DNA from: a virus
IMG/VR virus record: IMGVR_UViG_3300036772_000019
Coordinates: 1-22,145 of that record
DNA: 22,145 bases
Reading direction: 5' to 3' (one strand)
A model generated the notes under the pieces. That model was not told the DNA's origin. It saw only the letters and a list, made by a program, of their open reading frames with translations, and did no database searches. Below are positions 1-5,830 of this stretch, one piece after another. Within the stretch, counting starts at the first letter, position 1. Each line of letters starts with the position of its first letter. Position numbers and translations under genes: made by a program.

Positions 1-99
1 AGACGATAGGACGACTGCTCTTCGGTGGACGCCAGAATGTTAATGTTGTTACCCGCCAGCAGGCTGACGTTGTGATCACCGATAATGCTTGAGCCGTTG
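1..99 (-). pseudogene. Host filamentous haemagglutinin/CdiA-like gene, fragment cut by the prophage
   Basis: The minus strand is open from about 104 to the left edge and reads like the repeat region of a large secreted haemagglutinin: it contains GSSIIGDHNVSLLAGNNIN followed by ILASTEEQSSYR. The Asn/Gly-rich beta-helix pattern (NVSLLAGNNINILAS) is typical of the haemagglutinin repeats in FhaB and CdiA two-partner-secretion exoproteins. Such proteins are exported through an outer-membrane partner and act in adhesion or contact-dependent inhibition. Only about 33 codons are visible, so neither the full family nor the C-terminal toxin type can be named. The reading frame runs straight into the phage end repeats, so the host gene is most likely interrupted by the prophage. 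Family call is from residue pattern only. Confidence 0.6.
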
Positions 100-200
100 T
101 GTAGCGCGGCGAACGATTTGGCACTAAATCGCGTCAGCTTTGGCACTCATAAAGGACGTTTAAATCCGTGATTTGGCACTGTGCCAAATCGTTCGCACGG
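100..200. repeat. Prophage right end with MuA-type transposase binding sites
   Basis: Three direct copies of the core TTTGGCACT lie at 117-125, 139-147 and 172-180, and one inverted copy (TTTGGCAC) is read from 188 down to 181. Direct spacing is 22 and 33 bp, whole multiples of about one helical turn. The first and the inverted copies belong to a perfect 16-bp inverted repeat, 109-124 with 181-196. Mu carries R1 and R2 as adjacent 22-bp sites at its right end and R3 further in, so the arrangement fits. The terminal dinucleotide is probably the TG at 100-101 (TGTAGCGCGGCGAACG), which resembles the Mu right end TGAAGCGGCGCACG; a TG at 98-99 is the alternative. The other end and the 5-bp target duplication are outside the window. 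Confidence 0.7.
170..190. repeat. 21-bp perfect palindrome in the phage end
   Basis: GATTTGGCAC and GTGCCAAATC face each other across a single T. The palindrome is formed by the third direct transposase-site core and the only inverted one. It lies 30 bp downstream of the methyltransferase stop codon on the minus strand, so an RNA hairpin ending that transcript is a second possible role, but no U-tract follows. Confidence 0.6.
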
Positions 201-220
201 TTAGGCATCCTGTGATGCGG

Positions 221-976
221 TCAAAAATTTCTAACGATTATTTCATTCGCCTTTTGCCCGTTGTCGCCCACGCTATAGCGGGCCGTTACACCTTGCACAT
301 TGAGGCCAGCGAATACCTCCCGCATATCTTTGTGGTCATTGACTGAGATGATGACTTTTCCCGCCATCGAACATGCAAACGCCGCCATCGCCCGGTACTG
401 CTCTAACCCAAATGGGACGCCATAACCCCCGGTTTTCCAGTACGGCGGATCAAGATAAAAAAGCGTCCCCGTGCGGTCGTAACGCCCGATAACCTCTTGC
501 CAGTCCATATGCTCGATGACAACACGACTAAGCCGCACCCATGCCGCTGAGAGCTTTTCCTCAATGCGTAACAGGTTAATGGTGGTGTTGCGGGTAGCGG
601 ACGCACCAAAGGCTTGCCCTGTGACTTTGGCACCGAATGCCATGTGTTGAAGGTAAAAAAAGCGGGCCGCACGCTGTATATCTGTCAGGCGTTCGACGTT
701 AGTGTTTTTCTCCCATTCGAATATCTGCCGACTGGTTAACGCCCATTTGAACTGCCGTATTAATTCCTCCAGGTGATGCTGTACGACCCGATACAGATTC
801 ACGATATCGCCGTTGATGTCGTTCAACACTTCGACTTTTGATGGTTTCTTCATAAAGAATAGAGCGGCACCGCCGCAGAATGGCTCAACGTAACAATCAT
901 GGGCTGGGAACAAGGGCAACAGATGCTTCGCAAGCCTGCGTTTGCCTCCCATCCAGGGAATTATTGGCGAACTCAA
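221..976 (-). CDS. D12-class (Dam-like) DNA adenine N6-methyltransferase
   Basis: Predicted SAM-dependent methyltransferase that transfers a methyl group to N6 of adenine in DNA. From the chosen start the protein has 251 residues. It shows an N-terminal PWMGGKRRL segment (residues 7-15), the SAM-binding motif VEPFCGGAALFF (30-41) and the catalytic DPPYW (176-180), in the order typical of the D12/Dam family. The start is set at a TTG at 976 because AGGAGG lies 5 bp upstream; the frame stays open to a GTG at 1090, but that 38-residue extension is hydrophobic, lacks a good ribosome site and would cross the regulatory gap. The gene occupies the place where Mu carries mom, inside the right end, and probably protects phage DNA from restriction. 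A GATC target is likely from the family but not shown. No restriction partner is visible. Confidence 0.88.
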   Translation of the reverse strand: MSSPIIPWMGGKRRLAKHLLPLFPAHDCYVEPFCGGAALFFMKKPSKVEVLNDINGDIVNLYRVVQHHLEELIRQFKWALTSRQIFEWEKNTNVERLTDIQRAARFFYLQHMAFGAKVTGQAFGASATRNTTINLLRIEEKLSAAWVRLSRVVIEHMDWQEVIGRYDRTGTLFYLDPPYWKTGGYGVPFGLEQYRAMAAFACSMAGKVIISVNDHKDMREVFAGLNVQGVTARYSVGDNGQKANEIIVRNF

Positions 977-1144
977 AATATCCTCCTGATTAGTTGCTGC
1001 AATTTCATCGATCGGTTTCAACGATCGATAACCGTTTATTGATCTATGAGAACAATTGGCAATTAGAATCAAAATAACCACAAATAACACGCGGATGAAT
1101 AACCTTGCCCCGGCAAAGCCTTTTACACAGCGGATGTTATTAAT
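977..1144. promoter_or_regulatory. Divergent regulatory region with a cluster of three GATC sites
   Basis: This 168-bp gap separates the starts of the methyltransferase (minus) and the glycosyltransferase (plus), so both promoters must lie here. It is AT-rich. GATC occurs at 1010-1013, 1023-1026 and 1041-1044, three times in 35 bp, the first two inside CGATCG. They fall between the likely promoter area and the methyltransferase ribosome site (AGGAGG, 982-987). TAGAAT at 1064-1069 on the plus strand matches a -10 hexamer at five of six positions but has no well-spaced -35. On the minus strand TTGCCA (1062-1057) could be a -35 without a convincing -10. Promoter positions are therefore guesses; the GATC cluster is directly visible. 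Confidence 0.5.
981..987 (-). promoter_or_regulatory. Strong ribosome binding site that fixes a TTG start
   Basis: The minus strand reads AGGAGGATATTTTG, a full Shine-Dalgarno match 5 bp before the TTG at 976. It decides the methyltransferase start against the GTG at 1090. Confidence 0.8.
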
Positions 1145-1897
1145 ATGAAAGTCTTTATCATCAATCTAAAACGCTCGTTTACGCGTAGAAAAAGCATTGA
1201 AAAAGAATGCGTTAAATACAAACTTGATTATGAATTTATTGAAGCCGTAGACGGTCGTTTATTAAGCCAGGCTGAGATAAAACGGCACACGCGCGAACTG
1301 AATTATGCGTGCAAGCCCGGTGAGATCGGGTGTTCGCTAAGTCACCTCAAGGCGTATCGCATCATGTGCGCGCGTGGCATTAATAAGGCGCTTATTCTCG
1401 AAGATGATGCAAAGCTGACACCTGAAATAACGGGCGTTTTAACCGAACTCGATAAGACAGGAAACTGCAAAAAACCAACCATTACGCTGCTGACAATGCC
1501 CGGACAATATCGGGATAAATGTCTGGCTCATATCGACCAAAATCACGGCGTCTATCCGGTGATTGAGGCGTCTTTGTCGCATGGTTACGTTATTAATTAT
1601 CCGGCGGCTAAAAAGGCGCTGAAAGCGCTTTACCCTGTCTGGATGGTGGCCGACCGCTGGCAACTTTTTAAGGAATATTCGATAAGTGATATCAATGCGG
1701 TTATTCCTCCCGTCGTTGTGCATTCTGAGCTGGCCTGTACATCGACAATAAACGCGCCTGACGAACATGAATCCTATATTCTGGCTAAGAAGCAAATCTG
1801 GGACAAATTGAAGAAAAGCCGACCACTTTCAATTAAGTTGAAAAGAACGCTTTGGCTATTGTGTAAAAGGAATTTTATTAAGATTGTGAAGTGCTAA
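1145..1897 (+). CDS. GT25-family glycosyltransferase, probable LPS-modifying accessory gene
   Basis: The 250-residue protein begins MKVFIINLKRS and continues with FIEAVDGR (31-38), GEIGCSLSHLKAY (59-71) and LILEDDAK (83-90). These are hallmarks of the glycosyltransferase family 25 (LPS beta-galactosyltransferase type), where the E-D-D block acts in metal and nucleotide-sugar binding. The C-terminus is rich in Lys and Arg and has hydrophobic stretches, suggesting a peripheral inner-membrane location, as expected for an enzyme acting on lipid-linked glycans. It is the only plus-strand gene, is visibly richer in A and T than the structural genes, and sits beside the phage end, all signs of an acquired cargo gene. 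Inferred role: altering surface LPS after lysogeny, hence serotype conversion or exclusion of rival phages. The ribosome site is weak, but the family-typical N-terminus supports the start. Confidence 0.85.
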   Translation: MKVFIINLKRSFTRRKSIEKECVKYKLDYEFIEAVDGRLLSQAEIKRHTRELNYACKPGEIGCSLSHLKAYRIMCARGINKALILEDDAKLTPEITGVLTELDKTGNCKKPTITLLTMPGQYRDKCLAHIDQNHGVYPVIEASLSHGYVINYPAAKKALKALYPVWMVADRWQLFKEYSISDINAVIPPVVVHSELACTSTINAPDEHESYILAKKQIWDKLKKSRPLSIKLKRTLWLLCKRNFIKIVKC

Positions 1898-1908
1898 AGT
1901 TTGTCGAT

Positions 1909-1929
1909 GGCCCCAGCGTCGCCGGGGCC
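1909..1929. terminator. GC-rich hairpin between convergent genes
   Basis: GGCCCC (1909-1914) and GGGGCC (1924-1929) form a 6-bp stem with a 9-base loop. It lies between the glycosyltransferase stop (1897) and the stop of the convergent small gene (1957). No U-tract follows on either strand, so termination is plausible from position only. Confidence 0.4.
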
Positions 1930-1956
1930 GATGTAACACGTTCTAGCCGCTAATCG

Positions 1957-2190
1957 TTAGCCCTGTGGCGCTTCCTCCCCCAGAATATCAGTTAGACCCG
2001 CATCAACTGCTGCGTCAATTTCTGCGTCCAGCGTGGTTTTAATCTGCGTTTTGACGGCTAATGTCACAGCGTCAGAACGTAACGCAGTTTTGACCAGTTC
2101 GTCGGTAACAATATCTTTAATATCTGCCATTTTTAAATCTCCGTTAGTTTTGGGGGTAAAAAAGGGTTTAGCCCATGCCAATATGCTCAT
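1957..2190 (-). CDS. Small protein of unknown function downstream of the fibre genes
   Basis: I do not recognise this protein. The longer form has 77 residues; an internal ATG at 2130 gives a 57-residue form starting MADIKDIVTDEL. Both starts have a ribosome site: AAGGA before 2190 and GGAG before 2130. The shorter form is acidic and looks mostly helical (DIVTDELVKTAL, IDAAVDAGLTDIL), with no Cys, no membrane segment and no signal peptide. It is the last gene of the minus-strand late block, 44 bp after the fibre assembly gene and convergent with the glycosyltransferase. A virion accessory or fibre-linked role is possible from position alone. Confidence 0.6.
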   Translation of the reverse strand: MSILAWAKPFFTPKTNGDLKMADIKDIVTDELVKTALRSDAVTLAVKTQIKTTLDAEIDAAVDAGLTDILGEEAPQG

Positions 2191-2213
2191 GGCTTTATCC
2201 TTTATTTGAGTTG

Positions 2214-2236
2214 AATCAATAATGATTTATTGATTT
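2214..2236. repeat. AT-rich inverted repeat at the end of the fibre assembly gene
   Basis: AATCAATA (2214-2221) and TATTGATT (2229-2236) form an 8-bp stem with a 7-base loop that takes in part of the fibre assembly stop codon. It may slow or end transcription before the small gene, but it lacks a GC-rich stem and a U-tract. Confidence 0.35.
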
Positions 2237-2816
2237 ATTCGCCTGGCTTTTCAGGCCATGCAATATCAGGGGCGGTGCTGGTATCAATGCGGTTTAATAA
2301 AACACGATACCCCGTCCAGGCTTTCAGCGAATCAGCGTCTGAAGGCTGACCGCCGTCATAAGCAATCGAATCATTTAAAATCTGGATATGTTGGGAGGCG
2401 GCGCTAATTCGTGAGGCTTTTTCGGCAACTGCGCCTGCAACTTGTGCCGCCTTTTCGGCGTCGGCATCTTTCACCCAGCCTTTGCCATCCCATTTTTCAT
2501 ACTGGCCGGACGGTGCCGTAACGACGGTATTTTCGGGTAAAGGGCCGATATCCGAAATATGGATTTCCTCACCCGTCGCGATGCTGTAAACCGTTTCCCC
2601 GCGATGGTCTTCAGACAATGACCAGGTTTCTTTTTCCAGGTCAAAAATAGCGACACTCCCGGCGGGTATTTCAGGCGGTGCGATAACGGTACTGTTTGCC
2701 GGTAATCCGGTGTGTGGTGGAATATAGGCGTCACCTTTGCCAATAAATTCATGGGTCAGGGTGAGCAGGTTATAAATGGTTATTTTTTGTTCTGTGTCTG
2801 ACATTTCAAAAGTCAT
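2235..2816 (-). CDS. Tail fibre assembly chaperone (Tfa/Mu U-like)
   Basis: A 193-residue protein of the caudoviral tail fibre assembly family. Such proteins help the receptor-binding fibre trimerise and may stay attached to its tip. Family-like features are the N-terminal TIYNLLTLTHEFIG, the central GQYEKWDGKGWVKD (about residues 103-116), an Ala/Glu-rich helix (about 117-140) and the C-terminal WTGYRVLLNRIDTS followed by IAWPEKPGE. The start codon overlaps the fibre stop by one base (TAATG), so translation is coupled and the pair is a functional unit. An ATG four codons further in could also serve. Only one fibre/chaperone pair is present, and no inverted second set is visible. Confidence 0.88.
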   Translation of the reverse strand: MTFEMSDTEQKITIYNLLTLTHEFIGKGDAYIPPHTGLPANSTVIAPPEIPAGSVAIFDLEKETWSLSEDHRGETVYSIATGEEIHISDIGPLPENTVVTAPSGQYEKWDGKGWVKDADAEKAAQVAGAVAEKASRISAASQHIQILNDSIAYDGGQPSDADSLKAWTGYRVLLNRIDTSTAPDIAWPEKPGE

Positions 2817-3718
2817 TATGCAAGCCTCACAATATAATTAAACGCGATGTTATCGACGGTATTTGCCGTATTACCCGCCGCATCAATGGTTACTGTATGC
2901 CCGTGTGCACCAATGCTAACTGTATGAGCATGTGCGCCAATTCCGACCGTGTGCGAGTGGGCACCGATTCCAACTGAGTGTCCGTGAGAACCTTGACTGT
3001 CAGTCCAGGGGATCAGTCCCTGATTGGCATTTTCAGAGCCTTTCAGTCCGTAGTCATTGGCTATCGGGTCAGCGCCGTAAACGTAGTTTGCTGACATCCT
3101 GACGCCCATACGGTGATTGTGAGCACCCTGTGCGTCTGTACCCTTCGTGCCATAGTCAAAGGCATCCGTACCTTTTGAGCCGTAATCAAAGGCATCGGTA
3201 GACACAGCGCCCAAATCAGCATTGCTAACCGCACCGGTATGGCTGTGTGCCTGAATGCCGCCCGCCTCAAGGCTCAGAACGTCGCGACTGTCTGGTTTAC
3301 CTTTAATCGTCCGACTGCGCATATCCGGCAACGTGCCAGAGGGATAAGAAAGTGCCAGTTTCGGGTATTGGGCTTTATCAAAAGCTTGTCCGGCCATAAT
3401 GGCGAACCCATCCGGCGCAGTATCGGTCGGCCAGGGGAATGGAATACCGACGGGCAACGTAGCGGCCACCACGCCGGCATTAATGAGACTGGTCGCGATG
3501 GCCTTAATCCCGGTAAGTAACTGGTCGTTTTTGGCCTCATCCGGCGTTAATTTCGCCTCGGTTAAAATACTGATGATTTCGTTTTGTGTGCTTATTTCGG
3601 CTGACTGCATGTCATTGAGCCATTTCGCCGAAACAATAGTCCCTTCCGCGCCGGTTGCCGGGTCGCCGTCCTGAAATAAACCGTTATCGGTATCAATCGG
3701 ATTAATTACGTTTTTCAT
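2816..3718 (-). CDS. Tail fibre protein with collar domain and GxHxH receptor-binding tip
   Basis: A 300-residue fibre protein that mediates host attachment. Residues 1-70 (start [20 protein letters not shown]) resemble the baseplate-attaching part of Mu- and P2-like fibres. Residues 91-150 ([20 protein letters not shown], then [11 protein letters not shown]) look like a tail-collar domain. The C-terminal half has six HxH pairs near 158, 200, 245, 254, 263 and 272, the last three in tandem 9-residue units ([27 protein letters not shown]). In T4 gp37 such GxHxH motifs coordinate iron along the trimer axis. A second short repeat, [20 protein letters not shown], lies at 174-193. It ends NYIVRLA, a common fibre end. 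At 300 residues it is short for a Mu-type fibre. No clear ribosome site; the start lies 3 bp from the gp48 stop. Confidence 0.85.
   Translation of the reverse strand: MKNVINPIDTDNGLFQDGDPATGAEGTIVSAKWLNDMQSAEISTQNEIISILTEAKLTPDEAKNDQLLTGIKAIATSLINAGVVAATLPVGIPFPWPTDTAPDGFAIMAGQAFDKAQYPKLALSYPSGTLPDMRSRTIKGKPDSRDVLSLEAGGIQAHSHTGAVSNADLGAVSTDAFDYGSKGTDAFDYGTKGTDAQGAHNHRMGVRMSANYVYGADPIANDYGLKGSENANQGLIPWTDSQGSHGHSVGIGAHSHTVGIGAHAHTVSIGAHGHTVTIDAAGNTANTVDNIAFNYIVRLA
2881..2992 (-). repeat. 27-bp tandem repeat encoding GxHxH units
   Basis: Residues 243-279 of the fibre are encoded by near-identical 27-bp units that alternate a GAHxHTV strand with a two- or three-residue turn. Direct repeats of this kind allow unit gain or loss by slippage, changing tip length. 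Confidence 0.65.
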
Positions 3719-3720
3719 GG

Positions 3721-4302
3721 TTATTGGTCGCCATAATTAAATACAACTTGCGTGTGTGCGGGTTTTAAATCTTGAAATATCTTTTCAATTAAGTTTTCGC
3801 CGAAACTTGTCAATCGTTCACCCGCCAGAGAACTGCCCGCACGAAAGCGATATACCGGCACCTGCTGCCCTGAAATATTCACAATCCAGACCCAGATAAT
3901 ATCCGGCGTCCAAATCCTTTCCCCGGCGCGGCCTATTCCCGCTCGAAATGCGCCAGGCTCGCTAATCGTAATGTCATAACCGAGCGATTTCGCCAGATTG
4001 ATGAAATACGCGCGACTAAGTCCCCCGGTGGCATTCATCGCCGCCAGAACCTGCTGGCGGCGCTGCTGAAGCGTCATCGAACCGGATACACTGAGCTGAT
4101 AAAGCCTTTCATAATCGGCCAGCAATGACGCCGGGGCATTAAACGGCGTGATGGCGTTCAGTACGTCTTTGCCCTTACGTTCTACAGCCGCCAGCGCATT
4201 GCCTTCGGCCCTCAGTTCCCCGCGTAACCTTTTGCCCTGGTGGTCATAAACCCCTTGTGGCAAAAGCGAAAACAACAGGTCAACATAATCGTCGCTCGTC
4301 AT
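3721..4302 (-). CDS. 48: Baseplate/tail protein, Mu gp48-like (DUF2313)
   Basis: A 193-residue protein starting [19 protein letters not shown]. It resembles Mu gp48/YmfQ, which sits between the baseplate J-like protein and the fibre and probably links the fibre to the wedge. The family pattern of an N-terminal LLPQG, a central helical region with [17 protein letters not shown] and a C-terminal KPAHTQVVF is visible. The start at 4302 is chosen because its ATG overlaps the gp47 stop by four bases (ATGA) and GGAG lies just upstream; a longer frame to 4341 would run 39 bp further into gp47 with an Arg-rich tail. Confidence 0.88.
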   Translation of the reverse strand: MTSDDYVDLLFSLLPQGVYDHQGKRLRGELRAEGNALAAVERKGKDVLNAITPFNAPASLLADYERLYQLSVSGSMTLQQRRQQVLAAMNATGGLSRAYFINLAKSLGYDITISEPGAFRAGIGRAGERIWTPDIIWVWIVNISGQQVPVYRFRAGSSLAGERLTSFGENLIEKIFQDLKPAHTQVVFNYGDQ

Positions 4303-5372
4303 GCCATATCTCCGACGCTGATCGCTCCGGCGCGTACCCATTCGACCGTTGCCGCGTCTACCTTCGGCACCACGTTGGCGGCGGGGGTCACGATGTCGTA
4401 ATCGACAACCCCGGCAATGTCAGATACCAGCGCCCCAATCTGCGAACGCACGGCGGTTTCGCTCGGTGCCAGACGGCTGAAGTAGTTCGTCACCACGCTT
4501 TGAATCTGCGCTTTTGCTTCGTCCAGGCTTAAATCGGTGCTGCGGTTTACGTTAATTTTCACGTCAGTCGTGACTTCGGTCGGTGCCAGAACCAGTGTGT
4601 TTTTGGCTGTGACCGGTCGCTGATCGTCGATATATGTCTGAACGGCGGCGATGGTGTCTTGTGACGGCAAACCATCGGCGGATGTCACCACGACATCAAC
4701 GGTGCCGTAACCCCGCCGTAAAGGGTAAACATAAGCCTCACTGACACCGCTGACGCTGACCGCCCAGGTGTGATAATCGTACTTATTCCCACCTGCTGCG
4801 GGGCGGCGGATGACTTCCAAAAGACGCGCTAACAGTTCCGTGTCCGTTTCATCTTCCGTGCCGCCGGTCATGGTCAGCACGGTCACCGTGCCGTCGACGC
4901 CGGACGGCGTGGTCATCAGCGTTGCCGACGTCTGCGCCGTCAGGTTGCCCGCCGTTCCTGCCTCCAGTGCGCGGGCTGAAACCGTTGCCGTACCGTCAGC
5001 GCTGATGGTGCCAGCGGCGGTGGTCTGGTATGTCGTGTTGGTGCCCTGAAGGCGAAATTGCAGGCCGGACGGCAATGACGCGTCTGCTGTCCCCCTGAAC
5101 AGGGTTTTCCCGCCAGCCTTCGTCGCCAGTTTCTGCGACAGGTTGCGCGTTCTGGCGTGCAACACTAAATAATCGTGGTCGGCGGTGTCCGGGAACATCT
5201 GGCGGACAATCCATTTTTGATGTTGATATAACCCGTAAACGGCGCTGGCCACCGAATTGGCACGCACGGCGTAATCGCTGTCCTTGCTCACGTCGGCATC
5301 GGGAAGTTGATTCCCGATATCACGTAACAGCGTGCCGCTGATGTCAGTTAAAACCGGTGTCGTATGTGCCAC
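4299..5372 (-). CDS. 47: Baseplate wedge protein J-like, Mu gp47
   Basis: A 357-residue Baseplate_J family protein, the main wedge component of contractile tails (T4 gp6/P2 J type). The beta-rich middle (about residues 90-180) includes FRLQGTNTTYQT and LEAGTAGNLTA, followed by GTEDETDTELLARLLEVIRR (about 172-191), the usual signature of this family. The C-terminal part has VSGVSEAYVYPLRRGYGTVD and a long helix before LVSDIAGVVDYDIV. The gene starts with GTG at 5372 preceded by AGGA six bases upstream, begins 12 bp after gp46 and overlaps gp48. It acts in the cytoplasm during tail assembly and in the virion baseplate. Confidence 0.92.
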   Translation of the reverse strand: MAHTTPVLTDISGTLLRDIGNQLPDADVSKDSDYAVRANSVASAVYGLYQHQKWIVRQMFPDTADHDYLVLHARTRNLSQKLATKAGGKTLFRGTADASLPSGLQFRLQGTNTTYQTTAAGTISADGTATVSARALEAGTAGNLTAQTSATLMTTPSGVDGTVTVLTMTGGTEDETDTELLARLLEVIRRPAAGGNKYDYHTWAVSVSGVSEAYVYPLRRGYGTVDVVVTSADGLPSQDTIAAVQTYIDDQRPVTAKNTLVLAPTEVTTDVKINVNRSTDLSLDEAKAQIQSVVTNYFSRLAPSETAVRSQIGALVSDIAGVVDYDIVTPAANVVPKVDAATVEWVRAGAISVGDMA

Positions 5373-5384
5373 GTTAAATCCTGT

Positions 5385-5735
5385 TTAAATAACCTTTACC
5401 GGGTGTGTGAATGTCTCAGGATCGCCGTTCGCCTGGACAACTGAAATCGTCAGCAACAGCCAGCCATCCTGCGGGTTGCTCGGTGTCACCGTAACGGACT
5501 GTGCGCGGCCATCGTCAACCAGCGGGGCTAACGCCTGTTCGGTGTATTGCACCGCGCGGCGGTGAACGCTGGTCAGGTCTTTTGCGCGGGCTAAAAGGTG
5601 AAGCTTTGACCCCAGAGCCGGGTCGGCCCAATAGCTGCCCTGCGGCGTTTCAAGACGAATATAAACAGCGTTCGACAGCGTGGTGGTGCGTGTTCCGGTG
5701 TAATCGCCGGTAAGGGAATCAATCAGTGCGTCCAT
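5385..5735 (-). CDS. 46: Baseplate protein, Mu gp46 family (gp25-like)
   Basis: A 116-residue protein of the Mu gp46/gp25-lysozyme-like fold family. It joins baseplate wedges to the sheath initiator. Visible features are MDALIDSLTGDYTGTRT at the N-terminus, a central YWADPALGSKLHLLARAKD and a C-terminal strand pattern DGWLLLTISVVQ. The ATG at 5735 matches the family start. The frame is open to a TTG at 5792, but that would add an Arg/Pro-rich tail and cover the shared intergenic element. There is no good ribosome site before 5735. It is the first gene after the only gap in the tail operon. Confidence 0.88.
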   Translation of the reverse strand: MDALIDSLTGDYTGTRTTTLSNAVYIRLETPQGSYWADPALGSKLHLLARAKDLTSVHRRAVQYTEQALAPLVDDGRAQSVTVTPSNPQDGWLLLTISVVQANGDPETFTHPVKVI

Positions 5736-5753
5736 GCGGACAAGATTATGCGG

Positions 5754-5789
5754 ATGTTGTGCGGGGGGTGACCTACGTGGGCGTAGTGG
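5754..5789 (-). promoter_or_regulatory. Bipartite shared element, copy upstream of gp46
   Basis: The minus strand reads CCACTACGCCCACGTAGGT (5789-5771), six bases, then CCGCACAACAT (5764-5754). The first block matches the element upstream of gene I at 17 of 19 positions and the second at 9 of 11. It sits 19-54 bp before the gp46 start, directly after a terminator-like hairpin. The first block contains a small palindrome (CTACG, 4 bases, CGTAG). Position suggests a late-gene regulatory site, for instance for the C-type activator. A CATAAT hexamer at 5750-5745 could be a -10 box, which would make the gp46 message nearly leaderless. Confidence 0.55.
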
Positions 5790-5790
5790 C

Positions 5791-5817
5791 AAAATAAAAG
5801 CGGCGCAAAGGCCGCTT
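5791..5817 (-). terminator. Rho-independent terminator-like hairpin after gp45
   Basis: On the minus strand a 7-bp GC-rich stem (AAGCGGC with GCCGCTT, 5817-5811 and 5804-5798) closes a 6-base loop and is followed by TTATTTT. It begins 14 bp after the gp45 stop. This is the best intrinsic terminator in the window and lies inside the tail operon. Confidence 0.65.
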
Positions 5818-5830
5818 GAGGTAGTGAATG

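Noticed and set aside
109-196. Small IS or MITE bounded by the 16-bp inverted repeats
   Set aside because: The core occurs four times with phased spacing at the phage-host junction, which fits transposase end sites better than a separate element.
977-1090. N-terminal extension of the methyltransferase to a GTG at 1090
   Set aside because: No ribosome site, hydrophobic non-family sequence, and a perfect AGGAGG stands before the TTG at 976.
2881-2992. CRISPR-like direct repeats
   Set aside because: The 27-bp periodicity is coding and explained by GxHxH protein units; there are no unique spacers.
4303-4341. Longer gp48 start at 4341
   Set aside because: The extension is Arg-rich and lies inside gp47; the ATG at 4302 makes a four-base overlap with the gp47 stop and fits the family start.
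5736-5792. Longer gp46 start (TTG at 5792)
   Set aside because: The added residues are Arg/Pro/His-rich, and the DNA there carries the shared element; family members start MDxLIDxL.
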